Part shown: positions 17,601 to 25,024 of the stretch, piece after piece
Position numbering within the stretch: the stretch's first letter is position 1
Layout: every line of letters begins with the position of its first letter
Origin: Gemmataceae bacterium
GTDB lineage: Bacteria > Planctomycetota > Planctomycetia > Gemmatales > Gemmataceae
Reading direction: 5' to 3'
Assembly: GCA_901538445.1 (NCBI GenBank)
Contig: LR594584.1
Coordinates: forward strand, 2,283,738-2,347,737
Length of the DNA: 64,000 bases
Translations under genes and position numbers: made by a program
The notes under the pieces: model-generated
Database searches by the model: none
What the model was told of the DNA's origin: nothing
What the model saw: the letters and a program-made list of their open reading frames with translations, nothing else

Positions 17601-18050
17601 TTCGAGGAGCCGGATCTGGTCGGCGTGCTTGCTGAACCACTTCATCCCGCCGTCGAACTTGCTCGCGTGCTTCTTGAACATCGCGAGACGGTCGCTGAGC
17701 GTGTTCACCTGGAGGTCGTCGTCGAGAAGGAACCCGCGGGAGCGGTTCTCCTCGGTCCCCTGGTTGAACCGGTACTCCTCGGCGACGAACACGCGGTTCT
17801 TCTCGTCGAGCCCGATGGCGACGGGGCTGGCAAGCATCGGCTCGGCCGCAAACAGCTCGACCTTCACGCCGGCGGGCGCGCGGAACGTTGGGATCTGCTT
17901 GCGGGCCGCGTCGGTGCCGTCGGGCAGGGTCGGCTCGGTGACCGGCTCGAGCAGGTCCGCGGATCGCGGGGCCGGTGCGGGCTCGACGGCCAGTGCGGCG
18001 GTGAGGGCGAACAACAGCGCAGCAGGAGCGGCGAAGCGAATGGAGCGCAT
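14670..18050 (-). CDS. PVC-type membrane-bound dehydrogenase/HEAT-repeat/cytochrome c protein
   Basis: This 1126-aa secreted protein starts at the ATG at 18050, which is followed by a signal peptide (1-21). Residues about 45-465 form the beta-propeller of the 'membrane-bound dehydrogenase domain' family, related to PQQ/NHL sugar dehydrogenases, with blocks such as '[24 protein letters not shown]'. Residues about 480-960 are HEAT-like helical repeats. The C-terminus is the PVC-type heme domain with CVRCH at 1004-1008 and the characteristic '[15 protein letters not shown]' segment. Such proteins are thought to oxidise sugars in the periplasm and pass electrons to an attached cytochrome c; the substrate is not known. 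It is divergent from the ECF sigma gene at 18218 across about 170 bp. Confidence 0.9.
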   Translation of the reverse strand: [1126 protein letters not shown]

Positions 18051-18177
18051 GGCGGTGTTCGGAGAGGGTCGGGTGGTGAGGGAGCCCGCCGGAGGAGAGG
18101 TCATCATACCGTAAGCTCGGGCGACCGCCAGACGCTGCCGGCCGACACCCGCAGGGCGGCGACCGGGTACACCCTCC

Positions 18178-18183
18178 TAGAAT
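18178..18183 (+). promoter_or_regulatory. Possible -10 element of the ECF sigma gene
   Basis: TAGAAT lies 34 bp before the chosen ATG at 18218 in a very GC-rich intergenic stretch. No good -35 hexamer is visible. Confidence 0.3.
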
Positions 18184-18217
18184 GTGAGCACTCGTGGGGC
18201 GCACGTCAGGGCGGGGC

Positions 18218-18772
18218 ATGCTCAGCGACGACGAACGGGAGCGGCTCGGGGTATGGGTCCGGGCGGTCGCGCCGCGGGCGGTCGCCTACGCGCGGTCGCT
18301 CACCCGCGACCCGGACCGGGCCGAGGACGTCGTTCAGGAGTGCCTGTTCCGGTTGCTCCGGCGGGCCGGCGACTACGACCTCGAGCGCGACGGCGCGAAG
18401 ATCCTGTTCCGCGCCATCTCGAACCTGTGCATCAACCAGGCGACCCGCGAGCGGGACCTCGTCGGGCTCGGTTCCCGGTCCGCCGACGACGACCGCTCGT
18501 TCGACGTGGCCGACCCGTCCGTGCTGCGCCCGGACCAGATCGCCCAGCACCGCGAGCTGGAGCAGCGGGTCCGCGACACGCTCCAGAAGCTACCGCCGAT
18601 GCAGCGCGCCGCGGTCGAGTTGCGGGCGCTCGGGATGTCGAAGGAGGACATCGCCGAGGCGCTCGGCGTCACCCCGACCAACGCGGGCGTCCTGGTGTTC
18701 CGCGGCCGCAAGCAACTCGCCGCCGAACTGCGGTCCGTACTGGGTGAGGCCGGGGCCGAAGAATCCGTGTAA
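18218..18772 (+). CDS. ECF-family RNA polymerase sigma factor
   Basis: The ATG at 18218, behind GGGCGGGGC, gives 184 aa; a GTG at 18194 in the same frame would add 8 residues. Region 2 includes 'AYARSLTRDPDRAEDVVQECLFRLL'. Region 4 includes 'LPPMQRAAVELRALGMSKEDIAEALGVTPTNAGVLVFRGRKQL', with the usual helix-turn-helix. It directs RNA polymerase to a dedicated promoter set. The gene 75 bp downstream encodes a single-pass membrane protein that probably restrains it. The divergent neighbour is the dehydrogenase-like cytochrome gene, a possible target; that is inferred. Confidence 0.9.
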   Translation: MLSDDERERLGVWVRAVAPRAVAYARSLTRDPDRAEDVVQECLFRLLRRAGDYDLERDGAKILFRAISNLCINQATRERDLVGLGSRSADDDRSFDVADPSVLRPDQIAQHRELEQRVRDTLQKLPPMQRAAVELRALGMSKEDIAEALGVTPTNAGVLVFRGRKQLAAELRSVLGEAGAEESV

Positions 18773-18847
18773 CGGACCGAAACCCACGGGGTTGTCCCGG
18801 TGTTCCGCCGCCACTCGCCGGCGGCTGTCGCTCGGTAAGGCGCTCCG

Positions 18848-19795
18848 ATGACCCCACCCAATGACCCGTTCCCGCCGCCGGAACCCGGGCTCGACGCGCT
18901 CGTCCGCGAGCAACTCGACGCCGAGGCCGGGCGCGTCGATGCCGGTCGCATGTGGGACCGTCTCGCGGGCCAGTTGCGGGCCGACGCCGCGCCGGTGACG
19001 CCCCCGCCCCGCAACTGGGCGCGCGTCGCCGCCGGGTTCGCAACGGCGGCGGCCCTCCTCGTGGCCGCGTTCGTGCTGGCCCCGACCCGGGACGCGGCCG
19101 CAACGCCGGCCCAGGTGGTCGAATCGGCGCGCGCCGCGTACCGCCCCGACGCGGACCGCAGCTACACCCAGACCGTTCAACTGCCGCCGAACCTGCCCGC
19201 CCCGATGAGCCTGCTGTTCGACAGCGGACGGGCCGTGACCGTCCGCACCCGCGGGGACCGGTTCGTCGTCACACCGGGGCTCGGCGGTCGCGGGGCGTGG
19301 GGCCGCGACGCCAACGGGCGCGTGTGGATCGCCCCGACCCGTGACGCCGCGGCGCGGTTCACCGCGGCCGAACTGCCCCCCCCGGTTCAAGACGCGGTCA
19401 AGATCCGCGCCCTCGAAGTCGGCCCGCTCCTCGACGAAGTGCTCAAGGACTTCGACCTCGCCTGGGCCGAGCCGCCCGCCCGCGGTGCGCCGACGCTGGC
19501 CGTGCGCGCCACGCGCCGCGGCGAGACATTCGCTGGGCAGATCCACTCGGCGGAACTCGTCGTCGAGAAGGACACCCGCGTGGTCCGGTCCCTCGTGCTG
19601 CGGCGGCCCCTGGCCGTGGGCGGCCTGCTGACGCTGACGTTCACCCTCGCCGACACGACCGAGCGCGACCCGGCCGACTACTCCGCCGAGGGGCACGTCG
19701 GTCCGGGCCAGCCCGTGTACGACGCCTCGCGACCGGTACTGCGCCGCCGCGTGCTTCTCCAGAACCTCGGGGACGTCATCGTGAACGGGTTGTAG
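18848..19795 (+). CDS. Single-pass membrane protein, probable anti-sigma regulator of the adjacent ECF factor
   Basis: This 315-aa protein has a short cytosolic part (1-58), one membrane helix (59-78, 'VAAGFATAAALLVAAFVLAP') and a large external domain. The cytosolic part has a short helical stretch ('LDALVREQLDAEAGRVDAGRMWDRLAGQL') resembling minimal sigma-binding segments, without the HxxxCxxC of zinc anti-sigma factors. The external part resembles LolA/RseB-like folds ('RSYTQTVQLPPNLPAPMSLLFDSGRAVTVRT'). Position immediately after the sigma gene and topology support a membrane anti-sigma role. No direct homology is certain. Confidence 0.55.
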   Translation: MTPPNDPFPPPEPGLDALVREQLDAEAGRVDAGRMWDRLAGQLRADAAPVTPPPRNWARVAAGFATAAALLVAAFVLAPTRDAAATPAQVVESARAAYRPDADRSYTQTVQLPPNLPAPMSLLFDSGRAVTVRTRGDRFVVTPGLGGRGAWGRDANGRVWIAPTRDAAARFTAAELPPPVQDAVKIRALEVGPLLDEVLKDFDLAWAEPPARGAPTLAVRATRRGETFAGQIHSAELVVEKDTRVVRSLVLRRPLAVGGLLTLTFTLADTTERDPADYSAEGHVGPGQPVYDASRPVLRRRVLLQNLGDVIVNGL

Positions 19796-19841
19796 CTGCG
19801 TGATACCAGGTCTGGTGGATGCTTCACTCTGCGTGTGTGTT

Positions 19842-19973
19842 CCCTCCCCCCGTGCGGGAGGGTGCCGCTAGCCCGCGAGCAGCAGGTGAGGGATGATGCG
19901 ATCTCAGGTGTGGAGGCTGTACCCCTCACCCGGCTCGCAAATCCTCGCCACCCTCTCCCGCAAGGGGAGAGGG
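19842..19973. repeat. MITE-like imperfect inverted repeat
   Basis: The left arm (19842-19892) and the reverse complement of the right arm (about 19922-19973) align over about 50 bp: both run from CCCTC-rich, through TGCGGGA and GGGTG, to GTGAGGG. The right arm contains its own perfect hairpin, CCCTCTCCC/GGGAGAGGG around GCAAG. It fills the 325-bp gap between 18848-19795 and 20121-21962. No ORF inside it is credible. Confidence 0.6.
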
Positions 19974-20106
19974 CCAGACAAAAGGCCGCAAGGGCAAGCA
20001 CCACCGCGATCCGGTGTGGCCGCTTCCGGTCGCTCCGTGCCGCTCGCCGGATGACGCCTCGTCTCGATGCTCGCGCAGGCATTCGTTGGCCGCTCGATTT
20101 GCTAAC

Positions 20107-20112
20107 AGGAGG
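20107..20112 (+). promoter_or_regulatory. Strong Shine-Dalgarno of the redoxin/cytochrome gene
   Basis: AGGAGG lies 8 bp before the ATG at 20121 and fixes that start. Such a perfect site is rare in this window. Confidence 0.75.
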
Positions 20113-20120
20113 TTCCACCC

Positions 20121-21962
20121 ATGGCGCTCCGCTACCTCGTCCCGGCACTCGTCGCCGGTCTCGCGCTGGTCCCGTCGGGCGTCGCGCGCCCTGCCGACCC
20201 GAAGCCGGTCGCGGCGTTCGCGCTGACCGACGCCGCCGGGAAGAAGTGGGCGGTCGCCGACCAGAAGGCGAAATTCACGGTCGTCGCGTTCCTCGCGCTC
20301 GAGTGCCCGATGTCGAACGGCTACCTTCCGGTGCTGGGCGAGGTCGCGACGAAGTACGCCGACAAGGGCGTCGCCCTCGTCGGCGTGTTCCCCGACACGG
20401 AGACGACCCCCGCGCAGGCCGCGGCGCACGCGAAGGAGTACAAGGTTCCGTTCCCGGTGTTCGCGGATCGCGAACAGGTCTCGGTCGCGGCGCTCGGGCC
20501 AAAGGTCACCCCCGAAGTCGTTGTCCTCGACGAGAAGCTCGTGGTCCGCTACCGCGGGCGCATCGACGACGGGTTCGCCGCCCGGCTCAAGCCGCGCGCC
20601 GTTGTGACTCGCCACGACCTCGTCGCGGCGCTCGACGAACTCCTCGCGGGTAAGGCCGTGAGCGAGCCCGAGACGAAGGCACTCGGGTGCCCGATCAGCA
20701 CCGCCGAGGCGAAGCCGGCCGCGGCCGGGAGCGCCGTCACGTTCCACAAGGACGTGCTGCCGGTGCTGCAATCGCACTGCCAGTCGTGCCACCGGCCGGG
20801 GCAGGCCGGACCGTTCGCGCTGCTGACGTACAAGCAGGCGACGAAGTGGGCCGACCTGTGCGTCGAGGAAGTCGCCGCCAAGCGGATGCCGCCGTGGAAG
20901 CCGGCCCCGAACGCGCTGCTCGCCGGCGAGCGGAGCCTGCCGCCCGCGGCCGCGAAGGTCTTGGAGCAGTGGGTCGCACAGGGGATGCCGGAAGGCGACC
21001 CGAAGGACGCGCCCGCACCAGTGAAGTTCGACGACACGTGGACGCTCGGCGAACCGGACCTGGTCCTCGAAGCGCCGTCCGACGTGACCGTTGCTGCGAA
21101 GGGGCCGGACCACTTCCGCGTTCTCGTGTTCCCGACTAACCTCACCGAGGACAAGGACGTGGTCGCCGTCGAGGTCCGGCCCGGGAACCCGAAGGTCGTC
21201 CACCACACTGTCAACCTGATCGACCGCACCGGCACCGCACGCAAGCTCCAGGCCCAGGCGGCCGCGAAGGCGGACCCGAACGACCCGGACCGCGGCCCCG
21301 GGTACGCGGTGAAAATGGGGTTCGGGTTCGTTCCGGACCGCTCCGGCATCCTGGGCGGCTGGGCCCCGGGCATGCTCCCGAAGTTGCTGCCCGACGGCGT
21401 CGCGATCCGGCTCCCGAAGGGGAGCGACATCGCCATCCAGATCCACTACCACCGGACCGGCAAGGAGGAGACGGACCGCACGCGCGTCGGGCTGTACTTC
21501 GCCAAGAAGCCGGCGAAGGAGCGGTTCTCGTCGCTCCCCGTGGCCGGGCTGTTCTGGGCGATCCCCGCGGGCCAGAAGGAGTACGTCGTGGACCGCTCGT
21601 GGCGCACGACCGAGGACGCGACCGTGTACCGCCTGATCCCGCACATGCACCTGCTCGGGAAGGACATCGAGCTGTTCGCGACCCTGCCCGGCGAGAAGGA
21701 GCGGAGCCTCATCCGCATCCCGGTGTGGGACTACAACTGGCAGGAGCAGTACGACCTGAAGGAGCCGCTCAAGCTCCCGCAGGGGACCGTGCTGCGAGTG
21801 CGGGCGACGTTCGACAACTCGGCCGAGAACCCGAACAACCCGAGCTCGCCCCCGAAGGTGGTGCGGCTCGGCGAGCAGACCACCGACGAGATGTGCTTCG
21901 TGTTCCTCGGCGTCTCCTCCGCGGGCTTCCCGCAAGCGCTGATCCCGACCGGGAAGTGGTGA
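20121..21962 (+). CDS. Secreted redoxin / cytochrome c / copper-monooxygenase-like fusion protein
   Basis: This 613-aa protein has three parts after a signal peptide (1-23). A thioredoxin/redoxin domain (about 27-175) has 'ECPMSN' (Cys62) in place of CxxC, so it has no resolving cysteine in the usual place. A cytochrome c-like segment (about 205-300) has CQSCH at 220-224. The C-terminal part (about 310-613) has the spacing of copper type II ascorbate-dependent monooxygenases: HH at 361-362, HYH at 442-444 and HMH at 508-510. All three histidine clusters look intact. This fusion type recurs in Planctomycetes and related bacteria, with unknown substrate. The protein is probably periplasmic. A perfect AGGAGG precedes the ATG. 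The nearest upstream gene is the probable anti-sigma gene 325 bp away. Confidence 0.82.
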   Translation: MALRYLVPALVAGLALVPSGVARPADPKPVAAFALTDAAGKKWAVADQKAKFTVVAFLALECPMSNGYLPVLGEVATKYADKGVALVGVFPDTETTPAQAAAHAKEYKVPFPVFADREQVSVAALGPKVTPEVVVLDEKLVVRYRGRIDDGFAARLKPRAVVTRHDLVAALDELLAGKAVSEPETKALGCPISTAEAKPAAAGSAVTFHKDVLPVLQSHCQSCHRPGQAGPFALLTYKQATKWADLCVEEVAAKRMPPWKPAPNALLAGERSLPPAAAKVLEQWVAQGMPEGDPKDAPAPVKFDDTWTLGEPDLVLEAPSDVTVAAKGPDHFRVLVFPTNLTEDKDVVAVEVRPGNPKVVHHTVNLIDRTGTARKLQAQAAAKADPNDPDRGPGYAVKMGFGFVPDRSGILGGWAPGMLPKLLPDGVAIRLPKGSDIAIQIHYHRTGKEETDRTRVGLYFAKKPAKERFSSLPVAGLFWAIPAGQKEYVVDRSWRTTEDATVYRLIPHMHLLGKDIELFATLPGEKERSLIRIPVWDYNWQEQYDLKEPLKLPQGTVLRVRATFDNSAENPNNPSSPPKVVRLGEQTTDEMCFVFLGVSSAGFPQALIPTGKW

Positions 21963-22012
21963 TGCGGAAAATACGCGTCCCACCAGGTAGTCTTTTCAGG
22001 CGTGTGTGCCGG

Positions 22013-22241
22013 GCGAGCCGTGTGTGTCAACACACGGGTGGGCGTGAACAGAGGTACGCAGAGATTGAATCTGGGTCAGGGGCACCCCCTCGCTGGCGCT
22101 CCGGGTTCGCCAAGAAGTTGCACAGCTTCTTGGCGAACCCGGAGCGCCAGCGAGGGGGTGGCTACACAACCCAAACCACCGACTGTGAAACACTGCGTCG
22201 CCCTGTGAGCGTGAACCCGCGTGTTGACACACACGGCTCGC
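22013..22241. repeat. Nested perfect inverted repeats (MITE-like element)
   Basis: The outer arms are 21 bp and perfect (22013-22033, GCGAGCCGTGTGTGTCAACAC; complement at 22221-22241). An inner hairpin at 22083-22160 has two perfect 35-bp arms (22083-22117 and 22126-22160) around the 8-nt loop TTGCACAG. Sequence between outer and inner arms is also partly complementary (GTGAAC, ACGCAG). It lies between two convergent genes. Confidence 0.85.
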
Positions 22242-22320
22242 GCGGCAGCTACTTCCCGGGGATGCGTTTGACTGGGTTCGCGAGCCGACCTGTACCGGCC
22301 GGCGGCCAAGGAGCGGAGAT

Positions 22321-22460
22321 TGGTTCTGGGGCCGGGCCGAATGCTTCTGGAAAGTCGGGGTTGATTCTGAGGAGTTCGGGTTGATTCTGGAGAGTTCGGG
22401 CTGGTTCTGGAGAGTTCGGGCTGGTTCTGAGGAGTTGGGGATGATTCTGGAGACCCCACC
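22321..22460. repeat. Seven-unit 20-bp tandem repeat
   Basis: Seven consecutive 20-bp units hold exact phase. The four central ones (22361-22440) match a consensus like YTGRTTCTGRRGAGTTCGGG; the outer units are degenerate. Since 20 is not a multiple of 3, the array is unlikely to encode protein. It lies just past the 3' end of the MFS gene. Confidence 0.85.
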
Positions 22461-22491
22461 CCCCGGACCCGCCAGAACCATTCTCCCAGAC

Positions 22492-22520
22492 ATTATACAC
22501 CCGTGCGCCTATTCCGGCAA
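22492..22520 (-). promoter_or_regulatory. Consensus-like promoter reading into the tandem repeat
   Basis: On the minus strand, TTGCCG (22520-22515), a 17-bp spacer and a perfect TATAAT (22497-22492), preceded by TG. It overlaps the last codons of the MFS gene and points leftward into the 20-bp repeats and the nested hairpin. Confidence 0.45.
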
Positions 22521-24011
22521 CGGCCTGCCCTTCGTTTCCGGTGCGAATGCGATCAGCACCAGCCCGAACAGGTAGACCACCGCGACGACGGCGCAGGCGT
22601 TCGCGTAGTTGCGGTCGAACGCGTCGAGGAGGTTCAGCATCTGGAGCTGGCCGACGGCCGCGATGATGCGCCCGAAGTTGAACCCGAACCCCTGGCCGGT
22701 GGCCCGCACCGAGGTGCGGAACAACTCGGGGAGGTACAGCGGGAGCCAGCCGTAGAACGACGCCGAGATCATGCCCAGCAGCCCGGCCGACAGGACGAAC
22801 GCGAGGCCGTACTCGGAGTTGAGCTTGTAGAACGCGACCATGGTGACCAGCGACGCGACGCACAGCGCGGCGTACACCGGCCGGCGGCCGAGCCCACCGC
22901 CGAGCAGCGCGGCCCCGACGCACCCGAGCGCCGCGCCGATCGACGACGAGACCTGCACCCACGGCCGTGCGTCGGGCGACGAACCCCCGGGCAGCGTGCC
23001 GACGAACATGTACACCCACATCAGCCCGGCCCAGGTCGCGAGCAGCGGCACGCCGCTCAGGCCGGCCGCGAGCAGCATCCGCAGGAGCGTCTCGCGCCGC
23101 GCCTCGGGCGACAGCGGCGACCGCGAGAGGTAGCCGCGGGCCGGTGTGAGGTAGCCGACGATCACCACCACGAGCGCGACGACCGAGATCGAAACCCGCG
23201 CGAGCAAACTCGTGCCGGGCATGGACCACACGGCGATGATGCCGACGGCCGCGCCCGCCCCGACCAGCACGCCGAGCAGGTCGCGGCTCGACCAGTGCGA
23301 GGCCGCACCGGACTCCTTCTCCTTCTCCCACTTCTCGGACTCGGGGACGAACAGTCGGATCAGGAGCGTGAGTAGGGCCGGGAGCGCGCCCAGGAGCATC
23401 AGCAGCCGCCAGTCGCCGTGCGAGGTGAGCTTCGCCGCCACGTCGTGCGGGACGCCGACGCTGGTGAGCCAGACGGGCACGTCCTCGCCGACGCGGTTGA
23501 GGCCGAGCTTGATGAACCCGCACACGGTGTACCCGAGGTTGCCGAACGCGCCGATCACCCCGGCGAGCCACGCCCGCGAGGCGTTCGGCCACACCTCCAT
23601 GACCAGCGCGACGCCGAGCGCCCACTCCCCGCCCATCCCGAGCGCGCCGAGGAACCGCAGGGCCGCGAGCACCTCGGGCGACCCGGACGCGGCCGAGAGT
23701 CCGCTACAGAGCGAGTACATTAGCACGCTCACGGTCATCGCCCGCACCCGGCCGATCTTGTCGCCGAGCCACCCGAAGACGACCCCGCCCGTCGCGGCCC
23801 CGACGAGGAAGCACGCCATCACGATGCCGAACCACTCATCGACCCGGGCCTTGTCGGGCCGCGCCGGGTTGTCCGGGTCGCGCAACCATTCTTCGAGGGC
23901 GTCGCGGCCGACGAGCGGGAACAGGCCCATCTCCATGCCGTCGAACATCCACCCGAGCAGGGCGGCGAGGAGCGTGAGGTAGCGGCCGCGGGACGTGGTC
24001 GATGGGTTCAT
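22509..24011 (-). CDS. MFS transporter, sugar-porter-like, 12 membrane segments
   Basis: The ATG at 24011 ('MNPSTTSRGRYLTLLAALLG') gives 500 aa with about 12 hydrophobic helices. The cytosolic loop between helices 2 and 3 has 'GWLGDKIGRVRAM', the classic MFS motif GxxxDrxGRR. 'RFLGALGMGGEWALG' is the helix 4-5 signature, and 'PELFRTSVRATGQGFGFNFGR' resembles the second-half signature of sugar and carboxylate porters. The C-terminus 'FAPETKGRPLPE' is a sugar-porter-like PETKG. It most likely imports a sugar or organic acid by proton symport; the substrate is not determinable. It is the last gene of the minus-strand run that begins with the histidine kinase and lies 83 bp after the HExxH gene. 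Confidence 0.9.
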   Translation of the reverse strand: MNPSTTSRGRYLTLLAALLGWMFDGMEMGLFPLVGRDALEEWLRDPDNPARPDKARVDEWFGIVMACFLVGAATGGVVFGWLGDKIGRVRAMTVSVLMYSLCSGLSAASGSPEVLAALRFLGALGMGGEWALGVALVMEVWPNASRAWLAGVIGAFGNLGYTVCGFIKLGLNRVGEDVPVWLTSVGVPHDVAAKLTSHGDWRLLMLLGALPALLTLLIRLFVPESEKWEKEKESGAASHWSSRDLLGVLVGAGAAVGIIAVWSMPGTSLLARVSISVVALVVVIVGYLTPARGYLSRSPLSPEARRETLLRMLLAAGLSGVPLLATWAGLMWVYMFVGTLPGGSSPDARPWVQVSSSIGAALGCVGAALLGGGLGRRPVYAALCVASLVTMVAFYKLNSEYGLAFVLSAGLLGMISASFYGWLPLYLPELFRTSVRATGQGFGFNFGRIIAAVGQLQMLNLLDAFDRNYANACAVVAVVYLFGLVLIAFAPETKGRPLPE

Positions 24012-24094
24012 GGTTCGGGCGGCGTGGCAGCGCCAACAGGGGAGGTCGGTTTGACCTGTTGTACGCGGCCGACCACGCGCCCGGCGAGCGGCCG

Positions 24095-25003
24095 TCACTT
24101 CTTGGGCGCGTCTTTGGGCTCCGGCGGCCACCGGAACGGCTTCACCGTTTTGGGGTCGAACCCCGCCAGGTGGCCGGGCTCCGTGCGGTCGGTCGGGCGG
24201 ACGTACCGCCACTTGCTCCCCCGGAACACCTCGTCGACGAGCGCGAACGCCCGCGGGTCGTACTTCTCCAGGTCGCCGCGGGTGCGGACGTGGTTGTGGT
24301 CGTGGTCCGGGCGGCGGTTGGTGTCGAAGTACGACTGCACCACCTCGGCCCAGTACTCGTCGCGGTTCTTGCCGGCGTACTTGCCCTTCCAGAGCCCGTC
24401 GGCGACCGCCCGCTCGAAGGTCGCACGGAGCCGCGCGTCGAAGTCCTTGTCGGCCACGTTGAGCCCCATCGCGTGGACCGCGTGGGCGAACTCGTGGACC
24501 AGGATGCTCTCCTCGTGGTACGGGTCGCTCGGCAGGCCGAGCAGGTTCTCCTCGCCGCACGACACCGCGGGGCGGGCGCGGGTCGCCCCGAGGCCGCGGG
24601 CGCGGCGGTCGTAGTACGCTTTCGGCGTCAGGTCGCTGTGCTCGGGAACGTCGGTGGTGAACTCGTCGGTCGCCATCACCGCGAGCCGGCACCCGCTGTC
24701 GGTGAGCGCCTGCCGCAGGTCCGGCCGCGGCTCGAGCATTTGGTTGATGAGGTAGGCCGCTTCGAGCAGCGCGTAGTCGTTGGCCCTCGCCGTCCCAAGC
24801 ACGGGGAACCCCCGGGCGCTCACGTACTTCGTGTACCGTGGGTTGAAGCCGGGTGGGGGGGCGGTCACCCGGAGCGTGACGAGTCGCGGCGCGGGGGCCG
24901 CGGCCCGCACGGGCGCCTCCCGCGGGTCCGCAGCTTCCGCCGGCGGGCCGCTCGCACCCGTCGGTGCGAGGGCGGCGATCAGCACGAGGGCGAGCGGGTT
25001 CAT
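24095..25003 (-). CDS. Secreted putative zinc metallopeptidase (HExxH)
   Basis: This 302-aa protein has a signal peptide (about 1-25). A zinc-binding HEFAH (170-174), within 'ILVHEFAHAVHAMGLN', is followed about 50-60 residues later by 'RDEYWAEVVQSYFDTN', whose glutamates could supply the third ligand, as in gluzincins and lethal-factor-like peptidases. The intervening 'DARLRATFERAVADGLWKGKYAGKN' is consistent with that layout. I do not recognise a characterised subfamily, and activity is unproved. The gene follows the DUF1501 gene by 21 bp and precedes the MFS gene, so the protein may process a substrate outside the cell before import. Confidence 0.7.
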   Translation of the reverse strand: MNPLALVLIAALAPTGASGPPAEAADPREAPVRAAAPAPRLVTLRVTAPPPGFNPRYTKYVSARGFPVLGTARANDYALLEAAYLINQMLEPRPDLRQALTDSGCRLAVMATDEFTTDVPEHSDLTPKAYYDRRARGLGATRARPAVSCGEENLLGLPSDPYHEESILVHEFAHAVHAMGLNVADKDFDARLRATFERAVADGLWKGKYAGKNRDEYWAEVVQSYFDTNRRPDHDHNHVRTRGDLEKYDPRAFALVDEVFRGSKWRYVRPTDRTEPGHLAGFDPKTVKPFRWPPEPKDAPKK

Positions 25004-25024
25004 TGGCCGGGTCCCGGGTGGCGG

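Noticed and set aside
18194-18217. GTG at 18194 as the start of the ECF sigma factor
   Set aside because: The ATG at 18218 has a purine-rich site before it and the added residues are not typical; the GTG remains possible.
22321-22460. CRISPR-like array
   Set aside because: Units are contiguous 20-bp repeats with no unique spacers and no cas genes nearby.
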